Assembly: GCF_042655385.1 (NCBI RefSeq)
Contig: NZ_JBHSMA010000001.1
Span: 806,001 to 870,000 of the forward strand
Length of the DNA stretch: 64,000 nt
Source: Larkinella bovis
Lineage (GTDB): Bacteria > Bacteroidota > Bacteroidia > Cytophagales > Spirosomataceae
Direction of reading: 5' to 3'
Numbering within the stretch: the first letter of the stretch is position 1; each line of letters starts with the position of its first letter. The notes beneath the pieces are model-generated. The model worked only from the letters and a program-made list of their open reading frames with translations, was not told the origin of the DNA and made no database searches. Below are positions 35,631-43,810 of this stretch, piece after piece. The translations under genes were made by a program, and so were the position numbers.

Positions 35631-36812
35631 TTAAAATTTGTAAATAAGGGCGAGTCCAAGCGTGGCCTGCGATGATTTGGTGAACTTGCCATCGCTATCT
35701 TCAAACTGCTGTTGTTCAGCCGTATTGGCACCGCCCGGTTTCGCGTAGCTATCGAGCCGGAATTCCGGTTTGATCAGCAGATTGCCATCAGCCGCTGTAA
35801 TATTAGCCGTAACGGTAATTGAGTTTACACTCGTGCCAATCTGATTGAAGTTGCGCAGGGCGCGGGCGCCATCTTTGTTTTCGAAATACTCATAGCGGGC
35901 ACCCAGACCAAACTTGCCGGTGAACGCATAGTTCGTATACAGCGCCACACCACTCCATTTCGAAGTTCCGGCTTTCACCGGGGCATAGCCCTGGAAATCT
36001 TCTTTCTGCGAACCGATGGCCGCGTTCAGACCCATGAAAAACTTCTCGGTAATCTGGTAGGTTGTCGCCAGATCGAACACGGAATACATCCCCTTCACGG
36101 CTTTTCCGGTCGAATCCGGATTCGCTTCGTTGCTCACAATCCCATTCAGGTAGACGTTCCAGCCGGAAGCCGGAGCGAAGAAGAGTTGCCCGATAATCCC
36201 TTTTGCTTTGTTATTATCCTGCCAGCCATCGACGTTGTTGACAATCCCGAGCATCAACGAAGCCTTGTCACTGAATGCGTAGGTTCCTTTAACCCCCGTA
36301 TGGTAGAACGGCCCGTTGTTGAAGAGATTCGAGAGGGAGTAGTTATAGTTAACCGGCGCATCGATAACTTCATAACCGATGTGGGTACCAAACTGCCCCG
36401 CCATGATGGAGAATTTATCCGAGGTTCGCCAGTTGATGTATGCTTGTTTGATGGCTAAAGCCGAAGACGCGGTTCCCAGCGGACCAATGGCGTTGGCGTA
36501 GTTACCAAGATCGGCATTGGGACCAAACGTCAGATCGAAAACGGCATCAACCTTATCCGTACTGTATCCAATTTTCGTTTGGACAAGCCCTAACGAAATC
36601 TGACCCGAACGCTGGTCGAATACGCGGGCCGTGCCGGCGGCTCCTAAATTCTTTCTTGACAGGGGATTGTTGAAGTTACCGCTATAGTATGTGTCGATAT
36701 ACCCGGAGAAACTGAATTTGCCTTTGTTTTCTGGTATTGTCTCAGTACTATCCTGTGCTTTAGACAATAAAAACGAAAACGAACAACATACAAGTAAAAA
36801 TGTTTTCTTCAT
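35631..36812 (-). CDS. Outer-membrane beta-barrel porin upstream of amt
   Basis: A 393-residue porin with a signal peptide (KKTFLLVCCSFSFLLSKAQ) and a mature sequence of alternating amphipathic strands, a SGYIDTYYSGNFNNP N-terminal strand and a terminal aromatic residue (LALIYKF), as needed for BAM assembly. It resembles the Bacteroidota porins annotated OmpL-like or DUF1597-type. The ATG at 36812 starts the signal peptide; the open frame extends to 36947 without similarity. The neighbouring amt gene suggests a route for ammonium or small nitrogen compounds across the outer membrane, an inference from context. Confidence 0.85.
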   Translation of the reverse strand: MKKTFLLVCCSFSFLLSKAQDSTETIPENKGKFSFSGYIDTYYSGNFNNPLSRKNLGAAGTARVFDQRSGQISLGLVQTKIGYSTDKVDAVFDLTFGPNADLGNYANAIGPLGTASSALAIKQAYINWRTSDKFSIMAGQFGTHIGYEVIDAPVNYNYSLSNLFNNGPFYHTGVKGTYAFSDKASLMLGIVNNVDGWQDNNKAKGIIGQLFFAPASGWNVYLNGIVSNEANPDSTGKAVKGMYSVFDLATTYQITEKFFMGLNAAIGSQKEDFQGYAPVKAGTSKWSGVALYTNYAFTGKFGLGARYEYFENKDGARALRNFNQIGTSVNSITVTANITAADGNLLIKPEFRLDSYAKPGGANTAEQQQFEDSDGKFTKSSQATLGLALIYKF

Positions 36813-37117
36813 AATTTTCTTTGGTTTGCTCGAGGAATAAGGAAAGAATATAACTTCGACACAAATATGAGTAGTGTATATAATATTTGCAAGTATTTGA
36901 CAAAATTTAATGCAGTTTACACCAAAATTGTGCCTTTGTCTCAGCATTTACCTATAAACAAAACCAATTTTTCATGTTTTTACACTTTTTGACTATCACA
37001 ATCAAATTCTGCTATATTGATTTTTTTTAAAATATTATACAAGTCCAGCCTTCTAACTATTGTCAATTATTTACTGGAATAATACCATTTTCATGGGTGA
37101 CTGAATTTTCACAGGGC
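36813..37117. other. A+T-rich leader/promoter region of the porin-amt unit
   Basis: A 305-bp A+T-rich stretch without a plausible gene. It should hold the promoter of the porin-amt transcript. A long A+T-rich segment at about 36890-37070 might bind a nitrogen regulator, but I saw no clear palindromic operator or TAnnTTTG element. Confidence 0.4.
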
Positions 37118-37154
37118 AAAAAAAATCCCGGACGGTCGGTCCGGGATTTTTTTT
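37118..37154 (-). terminator. Intrinsic terminator after the ferredoxin gene
   Basis: An ATCCCGGAC/GTCCGGGAT stem with a 5-nt loop is flanked by eight A and eight T, so it can act in both directions. On the minus strand it follows the ferredoxin stop. Confidence 0.88.
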
Positions 37155-37174
37155 GATGTATGTTGGAACGTCAA

Positions 37175-37528
37175 TTAGACAGCCTCAGCGTGGAGCCAGG
37201 CTTTTTTAGCCAGCAGTGTTTCTTCATCTTCCACGACATCCGGATCAGGCACACAACAGTCGACCGGACAAACGGCGGCACATTGCGGTTCTTCATGAAA
37301 ACCAACGCATTCCGTACATTTATCAGAAACAATGTAATAAAACTCGTCGGATACCGGGGTTTGCGGATCTTTACCGTTGACTACCGTACCATCACCAAAA
37401 TCGACAACATCCAACTCGGTTCCTCCCCCCCAGGTCCATTCCACACCGCCTTCATAAATGGCCGTGTTCGGGCATTCTGGTTCGCAGGCACCGCAATTGA
37501 TGCACTCGTCTGTGATTATGATTGCCAT
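37175..37528 (-). CDS. 2x[4Fe-4S] ferredoxin (bacterial/Alvin type)
   Basis: A 117-residue ferredoxin. The first cluster motif CINCGACEPECPN lies near residue 9. The second, CTECVGFHEEPQCAAVCPVDCC near 67-88, has the extended Cys spacing of Alvin-type ferredoxins, with an insertion between clusters. It is a cytoplasmic low-potential electron carrier. The ATG at 37528 gives the family N-terminus AIIITDECINCGAC; the 13 upstream residues of the open frame are not conserved. It is divergent from the acyl-CoA reductase gene, a common neighbourhood in Cytophagales. Confidence 0.94.
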   Translation of the reverse strand: MAIIITDECINCGACEPECPNTAIYEGGVEWTWGGGTELDVVDFGDGTVVNGKDPQTPVSDEFYYIVSDKCTECVGFHEEPQCAAVCPVDCCVPDPDVVEDEETLLAKKAWLHAEAV

Positions 37529-37649
37529 TTGCAGGTAGAATTTTAATGGTTCGTGAGCATCGTCCACCCACGAAACAGTTGCTTGTTAGTTTTAAACGCT
37601 AATTGAACAACAAATATAATTATTTAAAGGTTGACAGCAAACTATAATT

Positions 37650-37657
37650 TATTTTTG
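37650..37657 (+). promoter_or_regulatory. -7 element (TATTTTTG) for the acyl-CoA reductase gene
   Basis: TATTTTTG fits TAnnTTTG and lies 35 bp before the ATG at 37693. A TTG at 37631-37633 is a possible but closely spaced -33 element. Confidence 0.6.
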
Positions 37658-37692
37658 CCGGTTCAATAGTAATAAATGTCTTCCTTATTTTT

Positions 37693-38712
37693 ATGTCTAT
37701 AACGGAACGAGCTGCGGCTTTTGTCGAACTGGGAAATTATCTCAAAAACCCCGAAAACGCAGCAGAATTGGAGGAAATTGCCCAGAAAGCCTATTCCTCC
37801 AACCCTTGGTTTACGCCCGAAAACGTCGCAAAATCCCTGGCGGCCATTGCCCATGAGTACCTTGATGAAGAAAAGTTATCGGCATGGATAAAAGGTTATA
37901 ACGTCACCGGCAAAGCGGCTAAAAATGTGGGCGTTGTTATGGCGGGCAATATTCCGGCCGTCGGTTTTCACGATTTATTATGTGTCCTGATCAGCGGTCA
38001 CCGCTTACTGGCCAAGCTCAGCACCCCAGATTTTGTATTAATTAAATATTTAATACAAAAAATCATTGAATTTAACCCCGGTTTTTCGGATTTCATTCAA
38101 ATTAGTGAGCGCCTGAACCAGGCCGATGCCTTTATTGCCACCGGCAGTTCAAACTCCGCCCGGTATTTTGAGTACTACTTTTCGAAAAAACCAAACATCA
38201 TCCGCCGAAACCGCTCGTCGGCTGCCATTCTGACCGGTCGCGAAACCGCAGGCGAGCTTCAGGCCCTGGGCAATGATGTCCTGGATTACTTCGGGCTGGG
38301 GTGCCGGAACGTGTCCACCGTTTTTGTTCCGGCGTATTATGACGTGGTTCCGTTGCTGCACACGCTTGAACCCCGGGCGTTTGAATTTACCAGTCACCAC
38401 AAGTACAACAACAACTACGACTACAACAAATCGATTTACCTCGTCAACGGCGTGCCGCACTACGACAACGGTTTTTTATTGCTGACCGAAAACGAAGGGC
38501 TGGTTTCCCCGATTTCCGTGCTTTATCTCCAATACTACACCGACCTGAACGAGTTGGAACGTAAAATCGGGGCCCTTTCTGAAACGATTCAGTGCCTTGC
38601 GTCCAAAGACGGTTTTTATCCGAACAGTGTTCGTTTCGGCCATACCCAGCGCCCCGGTTTGACCGACTACGCCGATGGGATTGATACCATGGCCTTCCTG
38701 CAGGGGCTTTAA
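37693..38712 (+). CDS. Acyl-CoA reductase (LuxC-like)
   Basis: A 339-residue protein of the LuxC acyl-CoA reductase family, an aldehyde-dehydrogenase-fold enzyme that reduces acyl-CoA to aldehyde with NADPH. Recognisable segments are VGVVMAGNIPAVGFHDLLCVL near residue 76, LAKLSTPDFVL, a FIATGSSNSARYFEYYFSKKP stretch and GLGCRNVSTVFVP near 200, whose Cys is the candidate nucleophile. It is shorter than LuxC (~480), as is usual for the Bacteroidota form. Cytoplasmic. The physiological aldehyde is unknown. Divergently paired with a ferredoxin gene. Confidence 0.87.
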   Translation: MSITERAAAFVELGNYLKNPENAAELEEIAQKAYSSNPWFTPENVAKSLAAIAHEYLDEEKLSAWIKGYNVTGKAAKNVGVVMAGNIPAVGFHDLLCVLISGHRLLAKLSTPDFVLIKYLIQKIIEFNPGFSDFIQISERLNQADAFIATGSSNSARYFEYYFSKKPNIIRRNRSSAAILTGRETAGELQALGNDVLDYFGLGCRNVSTVFVPAYYDVVPLLHTLEPRAFEFTSHHKYNNNYDYNKSIYLVNGVPHYDNGFLLLTENEGLVSPISVLYLQYYTDLNELERKIGALSETIQCLASKDGFYPNSVRFGHTQRPGLTDYADGIDTMAFLQGL

Positions 38713-38725
38713 TGCCCACAAAAAG

Positions 38726-38754
38726 TTCCGGGAGGCCAAGAAGACCTCCCGGAA
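38726..38754 (-). terminator. Intrinsic terminator for the minus-strand exported protein gene
   Basis: A perfect 10-bp stem (TTCCGGGAGG/CCTCCCGGAA) with a 9-nt loop is followed on the minus strand by CTTTTTG. It lies between the convergent acyl-CoA reductase gene and the gene at 38806. Confidence 0.75.
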
Positions 38755-38805
38755 GCTCAACAACTTCACCTATTGTATGAAGCACGATGGTGTGGATAAT
38801 CCGTC

Positions 38806-39522
38806 TCATTTCGCAACCAGCGCACTGGAATCCGGCGTAGCCTCCGATTTGCTGGTGATCAGCGTTTGGGATGGTTTCCGGCTCAGGGTGAACAGGCTAC
38901 TGGCGCAGGGGGTCTGTTGCCGGATTTTAACGATCTGAACCCGGTAATCCCCTTCCGGCATCATCGCCATGTTGAAGCGGTAGCCCCCCTGAAAGCGTGA
39001 TTCATACTGGGTACAAACCACGCGGCCCTGCTGATTCAGAATGTCAATCCGCAAATTTTCTTCGTGCGGATTGTAGAAGTACACCTTCACCCCCGCTCCG
39101 TTCTCGTTGGCAGAGGGAACAATACGAGCAAACACATCAACCTGGGAGGCTAACCGTTCGTTCCTCAGATTCCGGTTTCGGGCGCGAACCATTCGGGCGT
39201 TTTCGGCATTGGGTGGCAGCGTTACCGATTGTACGGACGACCCTTTTGGTTGATTCTGAGCAATTCTAAGCAGGGTTTCGTTCAACCGGCGGACGTTGCC
39301 TCTGGTCAGTTTTACCAGGCGATTGGGTAAAACTTCCTGATGCATCAGGTGCTGGTCGGCATTATAATACCGAATCGTCGTACCGTTCGTTTTGTAATCC
39401 GTGTTCATCTGCCAGTAAGGCTGGCTACTGGTTTTTGTACGGTCCAAATACGCAGTGGTTTGTGCCTGAACGGATGATGCCCAAAGCAGGCAAAGTGCCG
39501 AAATACGAATGCAAGTTTTCAT
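38806..39522 (-). CDS. Exported protein with C-terminal beta-sandwich-like domain, function unknown
   Basis: A 238-residue protein with a signal peptide ending near SVQAQ (residue 21). The middle part is basic and helical (RMVRARNRNLRNERLASQ). Residues ~150-210 form a beta-rich domain (VYFYNPHEENLRIDILNQQGRVV, YRFNMAMMPEGDYRVQIV) resembling the Ig-like or T9SS-sorting-type modules of Bacteroidota secreted proteins, but the protein does not end as a canonical T9SS signal. No family is assigned. It is convergent with the acyl-CoA reductase gene and divergent from the sigma-factor cluster. Confidence 0.75.
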   Translation of the reverse strand: MKTCIRISALCLLWASSVQAQTTAYLDRTKTSSQPYWQMNTDYKTNGTTIRYYNADQHLMHQEVLPNRLVKLTRGNVRRLNETLLRIAQNQPKGSSVQSVTLPPNAENARMVRARNRNLRNERLASQVDVFARIVPSANENGAGVKVYFYNPHEENLRIDILNQQGRVVCTQYESRFQGGYRFNMAMMPEGDYRVQIVKIRQQTPCASSLFTLSRKPSQTLITSKSEATPDSSALVAK

Positions 39523-39649
39523 GGTGTGACAGAAAGTTTAGTATGAACTTTTAGTCGCATGAATCGAAAATATTGGTAACAGATTGTTTCTAAAAAATTG
39601 AAAACCAATGATTTTTCGGCATATTTGATGGAAGCGTAACTCTGCCCCA

Positions 39650-40231
39650 ATGCGTTTTTTTTCTCGTTCCCCTGCCGATTCCGACCTCATTGCCGGACTA
39701 AAGGCCGACGGTTTGCAACGCCGGAAAGCCGAGGATGAACTGTATCTGAAGTACCAGTATCTGATTGCCGATGGGCAGCGAAAGCACCGGCTGGATGAAG
39801 ACGATTGCGCCAGTGCCTATTCTGACACAGTCATTTCGGTCATCGAGAATATCCGGGGTGGACGGTTTGAAGGGAAGTCCGGGCTGTCCACGTATATTTA
39901 TCAGATTTTTTCGAACAAGTGTATTGACCTGATCCGGAAAAAATCAAGCCAGCGGGGGCAGGTGCACCAAGCCCTTTCGCTCGATGATTTGTTATTACAA
40001 TTACCGGATTCGGCCCGGTCGATTATTCAACAGCTGACCGATGAAAGTGAAATTGTTCGATTGCGCAGTCTGCTCAACACGCTGGGTGACAAATGCCGCG
40101 ATATACTGCTGGCGATGGGCGAAGGCTATTCGGATGAGGAAATCGCCCGGCAAATGCAGTATAATTCGGCGGCTGTCGCCAAAACCAGCCGGTTACGGTG
40201 CATGGAACGCTTGAAGAATCTTTACAAATGA
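39650..40231 (+). CDS. ECF-type RNA polymerase sigma factor
   Basis: A 193-residue sigma-70-family factor of the ECF type. Region 2 spans about residues 25-95 (ELYLKYQYLIADG, DTVISVIENI, FEGKSGLSTYIYQIFSNKCIDLIRKK). Region 4 spans about 138-190 with a helix-turn-helix (DILLAMGEGYSDEEIARQM...SRLRCMERLKNLY). It directs RNA polymerase to its own promoter set. Its TGA overlaps the ATG of the membrane TPR protein at 40228 by 4 bp, the usual arrangement of an ECF sigma with its anti-sigma. It heads a cluster with a second TPR paralogue, an S8 protease and a TPR-CHAT protease. Confidence 0.93.
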   Translation: MRFFSRSPADSDLIAGLKADGLQRRKAEDELYLKYQYLIADGQRKHRLDEDDCASAYSDTVISVIENIRGGRFEGKSGLSTYIYQIFSNKCIDLIRKKSSQRGQVHQALSLDDLLLQLPDSARSIIQQLTDESEIVRLRSLLNTLGDKCRDILLAMGEGYSDEEIARQMQYNSAAVAKTSRLRCMERLKNLYK

Positions 40232-40953
40232 ACGAACTGGAATTCATCGACGATTATTTTTCCGGCCGTCTATCGCCGGCGGAACGGATGCGGTTCGAAA
40301 CGTCACTGGAAGCCGACAACCGCCTGGCCGAATCGGTTGCGTTTTATTTGTCGACCCGGGAAGCGGCCAAACGGGCGGCCCACGACCGGCGCAAGGCGGA
40401 ATTTGACGCCTTGCGACAATCAGCGGTGCCGGTTCGTGCTTTCCCGACCGGCTTTGCCCTGGCCATGGCGGCCTCGGTGGTCTTGCTGCTGGGCTTAGGG
40501 GGCTATTGGCTGTTTCAGCAAAAAACCGCATCGCCGGTGGAACTGGCCGATCAGTATGTTCAGGCCCATTACCGGCAGTTATCCAGTACAATGGGGGGGC
40601 CGGGGGATCGTCTGCAAACCGGAATTGGCTATTACAATCAGGGGAAATTTGCCGAAGCGGGGGCGGTTTTTGACGAACTTCTGATGGCCCAACCGCATAA
40701 CGATCGCATCCAGGAATACGCCGGCCTCTCGGCGCTTCGGACGGGGAATTACGACCGGGCGATCGAACGGTTTCAAGAACTGGGCAAACGCACCGACCTG
40801 TATGCAAATCCCGGTCTTTTCCTGGAAGCCCTCGCGCGCTTGAAACGAAATCAGACCGGCGACCGGGAGCAGGCCAAGACGTTGCTCAAAACCGTCGTTG
40901 CTCAGAACCTCCAGGGCAAGGCCGAAGCGGAAAAACTCATCGAGGCTTTCTAA
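40228..40953 (+). CDS. Membrane-anchored TPR protein with anti-sigma-like architecture
   Basis: A 241-residue single-pass protein. Residues 1-65 are charged and helical (NELEFIDDYFSGRLSPAE), in the position where anti-sigma factors carry their sigma-binding domain. A transmembrane helix spans about 75-95. Residues 105-241, predicted periplasmic, contain TPR-like repeats (GKFAEAGAVFDELLMAQP, GNYDRAIERFQELG). The ATG at 40228 overlaps the sigma stop; the open frame begins 30 bp earlier inside the sigma gene and is not preferred. The overlap and topology suggest it holds the sigma factor inactive, which is inferred. A paralogue lies at 41547. No Zn-binding HxxxCxxC motif is seen. Confidence 0.83.
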   Translation: MNELEFIDDYFSGRLSPAERMRFETSLEADNRLAESVAFYLSTREAAKRAAHDRRKAEFDALRQSAVPVRAFPTGFALAMAASVVLLLGLGGYWLFQQKTASPVELADQYVQAHYRQLSSTMGGPGDRLQTGIGYYNQGKFAEAGAVFDELLMAQPHNDRIQEYAGLSALRTGNYDRAIERFQELGKRTDLYANPGLFLEALARLKRNQTGDREQAKTLLKTVVAQNLQGKAEAEKLIEAF

Positions 40954-40977
40954 CCGTCTTTGGTAACCGACCGTTTC

Positions 40978-41358
40978 TCACCACTCATCCGCTCCGCCAT
41001 AAATTTCCCGAATCGCCCCCAGAATCCGCGGGGGTGGCATTTTCTTCAGTAGATACCCGGACATACCCGCGCCGATAGCGTCTATCACCCGTTCATCCAG
41101 ATCGTCGCTTAGCACTATGAATCGTTCGAGCGGCAGGTCCTTCCATAAAAATGGACGGGGTCGGGCTGCCGCCCGTTCGGTCAGCAATTCGATATCCAGT
41201 AGAACCAGATGGGGCTGAAGCCCTTGTACCTGGGCCTCCAGTTCCTTGGTAGACTCATAGGCTCCCAAAACCGCATACCCGGCCGTTGACGCCAGCTGAG
41301 TCGTGAGCGCCTGCCGAAACCGGGCCTCCTTTTCATAAACCAGAATACGAACATCCAT
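40978..41358 (-). CDS. Stand-alone response-regulator receiver domain
   Basis: A 126-residue receiver domain without an output domain. The phospho-acceptor is D55 in LVLLDIELL; the conserved Lys is K105 in SGYLLKKMP; the Thr/Ser position is S84 in IVLSDD. The usual acidic pair near residue 9 is replaced by EKE, so metal binding may be altered. The sequence resembles receivers of NarL/LuxR-type regulators, but the protein stops after the domain. It is on the opposite strand between the two TPR paralogues and diverges from the second. It might act by protein contact; no histidine kinase is nearby. Confidence 0.85.
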   Translation of the reverse strand: MDVRILVYEKEARFRQALTTQLASTAGYAVLGAYESTKELEAQVQGLQPHLVLLDIELLTERAAARPRPFLWKDLPLERFIVLSDDLDERVIDAIGAGMSGYLLKKMPPPRILGAIREIYGGADEW

Positions 41359-41546
41359 TTTGCCATTGCCTGGGGTGGTCGGTGGTTAGTCGAAAAAAAA
41401 CGCCCGGCGGAAACAAAGGAGTTGCCCCCGTTCACTCACAATTTTCAGACTGATGTTGGTGCCCGTCCCCAATCCGACGACTAAGAGAAAAACGGATGGC
41501 TCCATTGATTCGGAGCATCCCTCATTTCGTAGGAAAGGGAATGGTT

Positions 41547-42257
41547 ATGCAGGAGCTGAAATTCATCGACAACTATTTTAGCGGCTTACTTTCGGCCCGT
41601 GATCGCGTGCGTTTTGAAATCGAACTTCAAAACAATCGCCGGTTTGCCGAAACGGTGGCGTTCTACCTGCTGGTGCGGGAAGCGGCTCACCGGGAAGCGC
41701 AAAGCCGGATTCAGCCGTTACCGACGGGGCAAAGTTGGCGCGTCTGGGTGTTCCGCGCGGCAGCGGTCTGCCTGCTTGTGCTGGGCATCAGTCTGGCTTT
41801 CCGGTTCTGGCCTGGCCATCCGTCGGGAAGCGAACTCGCGGACCTTTATCTGACGGAACACTACGACCGGCTCCCCGTCCAGATGGGAGGCCCCGCCGAT
41901 AGCCTGACAATCGGCATAGACGCTTATAACCAGGGACGCTGGGCCGAGGCCGGGGCGGTTTTTGAAACACTTCTTCAGCGGGAACCGACCCAGCTCCAAC
42001 TTCTGGAATATGCCGGGGTTGTTGCCCTGCACGCAAAGAAATACGACCAAGCCATTACGCATTTTCACCGGCTCGGCCGGCAGACTGCCCTCTACGGCAA
42101 CCCCGGTTTTTTCCTGGAAGCTCTCAGCTATTTGAAGCGGGGACAACCGATGGATAAAATCCGGGCTAAAAAGTTGTTACGCACTGTTATTCAGGACAAT
42201 TTGGAAGGGAAGTACGCGGCAGAGCAATTGGTAAAACAAATCGATATACCTCATTAA
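41547..42257 (+). CDS. Paralogous membrane-anchored TPR protein with anti-sigma-like architecture
   Basis: A 236-residue paralogue of the 40228 protein: the N-termini (QELKFIDNYFSGLLS against NELEFIDDYFSGRLS) and the C-terminal domains align without large gaps, including MGGPxD, IGxxxYNQGxxAEAGAVFxxLL and LYxNPGxFLEAL. A transmembrane helix spans about residues 67-86, with a TPR-like domain outside. Alignment with the paralogue supports the ATG at 41547; an open frame extends to 41496. No sigma gene precedes this copy. The S8 protease gene starts 11 bp after its stop, so this gene, the protease and the CHAT gene form one tight operon. Confidence 0.83.
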   Translation: MQELKFIDNYFSGLLSARDRVRFEIELQNNRRFAETVAFYLLVREAAHREAQSRIQPLPTGQSWRVWVFRAAAVCLLVLGISLAFRFWPGHPSGSELADLYLTEHYDRLPVQMGGPADSLTIGIDAYNQGRWAEAGAVFETLLQREPTQLQLLEYAGVVALHAKKYDQAITHFHRLGRQTALYGNPGFFLEALSYLKRGQPMDKIRAKKLLRTVIQDNLEGKYAAEQLVKQIDIPH

Positions 42258-42268
42258 CGCCATCCATT

Positions 42269-43807
42269 ATGCGTATCGTTACGACCGTTTTTCTGCTCGG
42301 CCTGCTGGCTTTAGGACTCCAATCCTGCGACTGGCTCATTCCTCTCCTCAGAAGCCATCCGCAGGCCCCACATCTTCCGGATCAGAACATCATCCTGTTC
42401 CGGCCGCAACTGACGGCCACCGGTTCGCAACCCATGCCGATCGCGATGCAACACGCCATGGTGCAGGCGGCCAATGAATCGCTTAAAAATGCCGGAAAAG
42501 ACACGTTGCGCATTAGCCGCTGGTGCCCCTGCGATAGCTCGCTCGTGTTGCTGGAAGGCCACCAACTCGACGATTTGCTGATCAACGGACGAGAAATGGC
42601 CTCCAGTACCCGGCCCAGCGGGGGCGTGAGCGGAAATCCGCCGTTTGCCGATATTACCTACAACCCCACCGCGAACGAATTGAAATGGCCGGAACTCGTC
42701 GGAGAGGGTTCATTAAATTATATACTCTCCCTGCCTTTTTATCACCAGCCCAAGGATGCCATCGTCAAAGTCCCGCTCCGACCGTTTATCCTCCCCACCG
42801 ATTCGACCACAAAACCGTTTATTATCGCCATCACCGATACCGGTTTCCAACCCGGTTTGTATCCGGCCGCAAACGGCCAATTCTGGGTAAATCCCGGCGA
42901 ATCAACCACTTCCGATCGGGACCAAAACGGTCTGGTGGGCGACATGACCGGCTGGGATTTTGTAACCAATACCAACCTGCCCTACGACAGCAACGGGCAC
43001 GGCACGCTGGTCACCTCGTTGATTCATGAGCAATTGAGAACCAATGAATGGGCTTCCAAAAACGTTCGGTTTATGTACCTCAAAACCTACAGTCTGAACG
43101 GAAAAGGCACCTTGTTCAACAACCTTTGTGCGTTATCGTACGCCCGGCAGAAGGGAGCCCAACTCATCAACGCCAGTTGGGGCTTTTACAGTCCGAAGGA
43201 AAGCCTGCTGCTGGGTTATTTTATTAAGGAACTGAGTGCAACAAACAGGGTATTGGTTGTAGCGGCTGGCAATGCGAACGGGGATCTCGAAAGGTCCCCG
43301 TTCGGCCTGGTCCCATCCTCCTATTACCGCAATTTGGAAACCAACCCGTTCTGGCCGGCCCGCTACAGCGGTGCCTACCAACATGTCATTACCGCTACCA
43401 CGATCCATCCAACCACCAAGGCCCTGGCTAGCAAACACACCAGCGATGACTTCCTGGCCTATTCGGTATGCGCCGACCAGAATTATTCCGACCCATTCGT
43501 CAACGTCGGGGTGTACAATAACCGAAACCGCCCGAACCCCTACTGTAGCGTCCTGAATATCACGGCCCCGAACCAGGGAGCGATGGCGTCCGGCAGTTCA
43601 TTTGCCGCGCCGGTCGTCACCGGCAGGCTGGCAGCCCGGCTGGGCGAGACCTGGACTACGGGGAAACGGGACGTGTTGTTTGCGAGGCTGGAAAACCAGT
43701 CGGCCACAATACCGGCCGGAACGCCCCAACTTCCAACGCTGCGAAGTCACCCGACCCTGACCAGTCAAATTAATGCGGGCCGTTACATCAAACGCGTTGA
43801 ACCCTAA
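42269..43807 (+). CDS. Subtilisin-like (S8) serine protease lipoprotein
   Basis: A 512-residue S8 peptidase. The N-terminal signal with lipobox GLQSC (Cys near residue 18) predicts a membrane-tethered lipoprotein outside the cytoplasm. The catalytic triad is visible: D190 in IAITDTGF, H244 in SNGHGTLVTSL and S444 in SGSSFAAPV, with the oxyanion Asn in VAAGNANG. The ~180 residues before the Asp may be an inhibitory prodomain. It lies in an operon with a TPR transmembrane protein (11 bp upstream) and the CHAT protease (3 bp downstream). A role in cleaving the periplasmic TPR regulators or activating CHAT is an inference from context. Confidence 0.93.
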   Translation: MRIVTTVFLLGLLALGLQSCDWLIPLLRSHPQAPHLPDQNIILFRPQLTATGSQPMPIAMQHAMVQAANESLKNAGKDTLRISRWCPCDSSLVLLEGHQLDDLLINGREMASSTRPSGGVSGNPPFADITYNPTANELKWPELVGEGSLNYILSLPFYHQPKDAIVKVPLRPFILPTDSTTKPFIIAITDTGFQPGLYPAANGQFWVNPGESTTSDRDQNGLVGDMTGWDFVTNTNLPYDSNGHGTLVTSLIHEQLRTNEWASKNVRFMYLKTYSLNGKGTLFNNLCALSYARQKGAQLINASWGFYSPKESLLLGYFIKELSATNRVLVVAAGNANGDLERSPFGLVPSSYYRNLETNPFWPARYSGAYQHVITATTIHPTTKALASKHTSDDFLAYSVCADQNYSDPFVNVGVYNNRNRPNPYCSVLNITAPNQGAMASGSSFAAPVVTGRLAARLGETWTTGKRDVLFARLENQSATIPAGTPQLPTLRSHPTLTSQINAGRYIKRVEP

Positions 43808-43810
43808 CGC

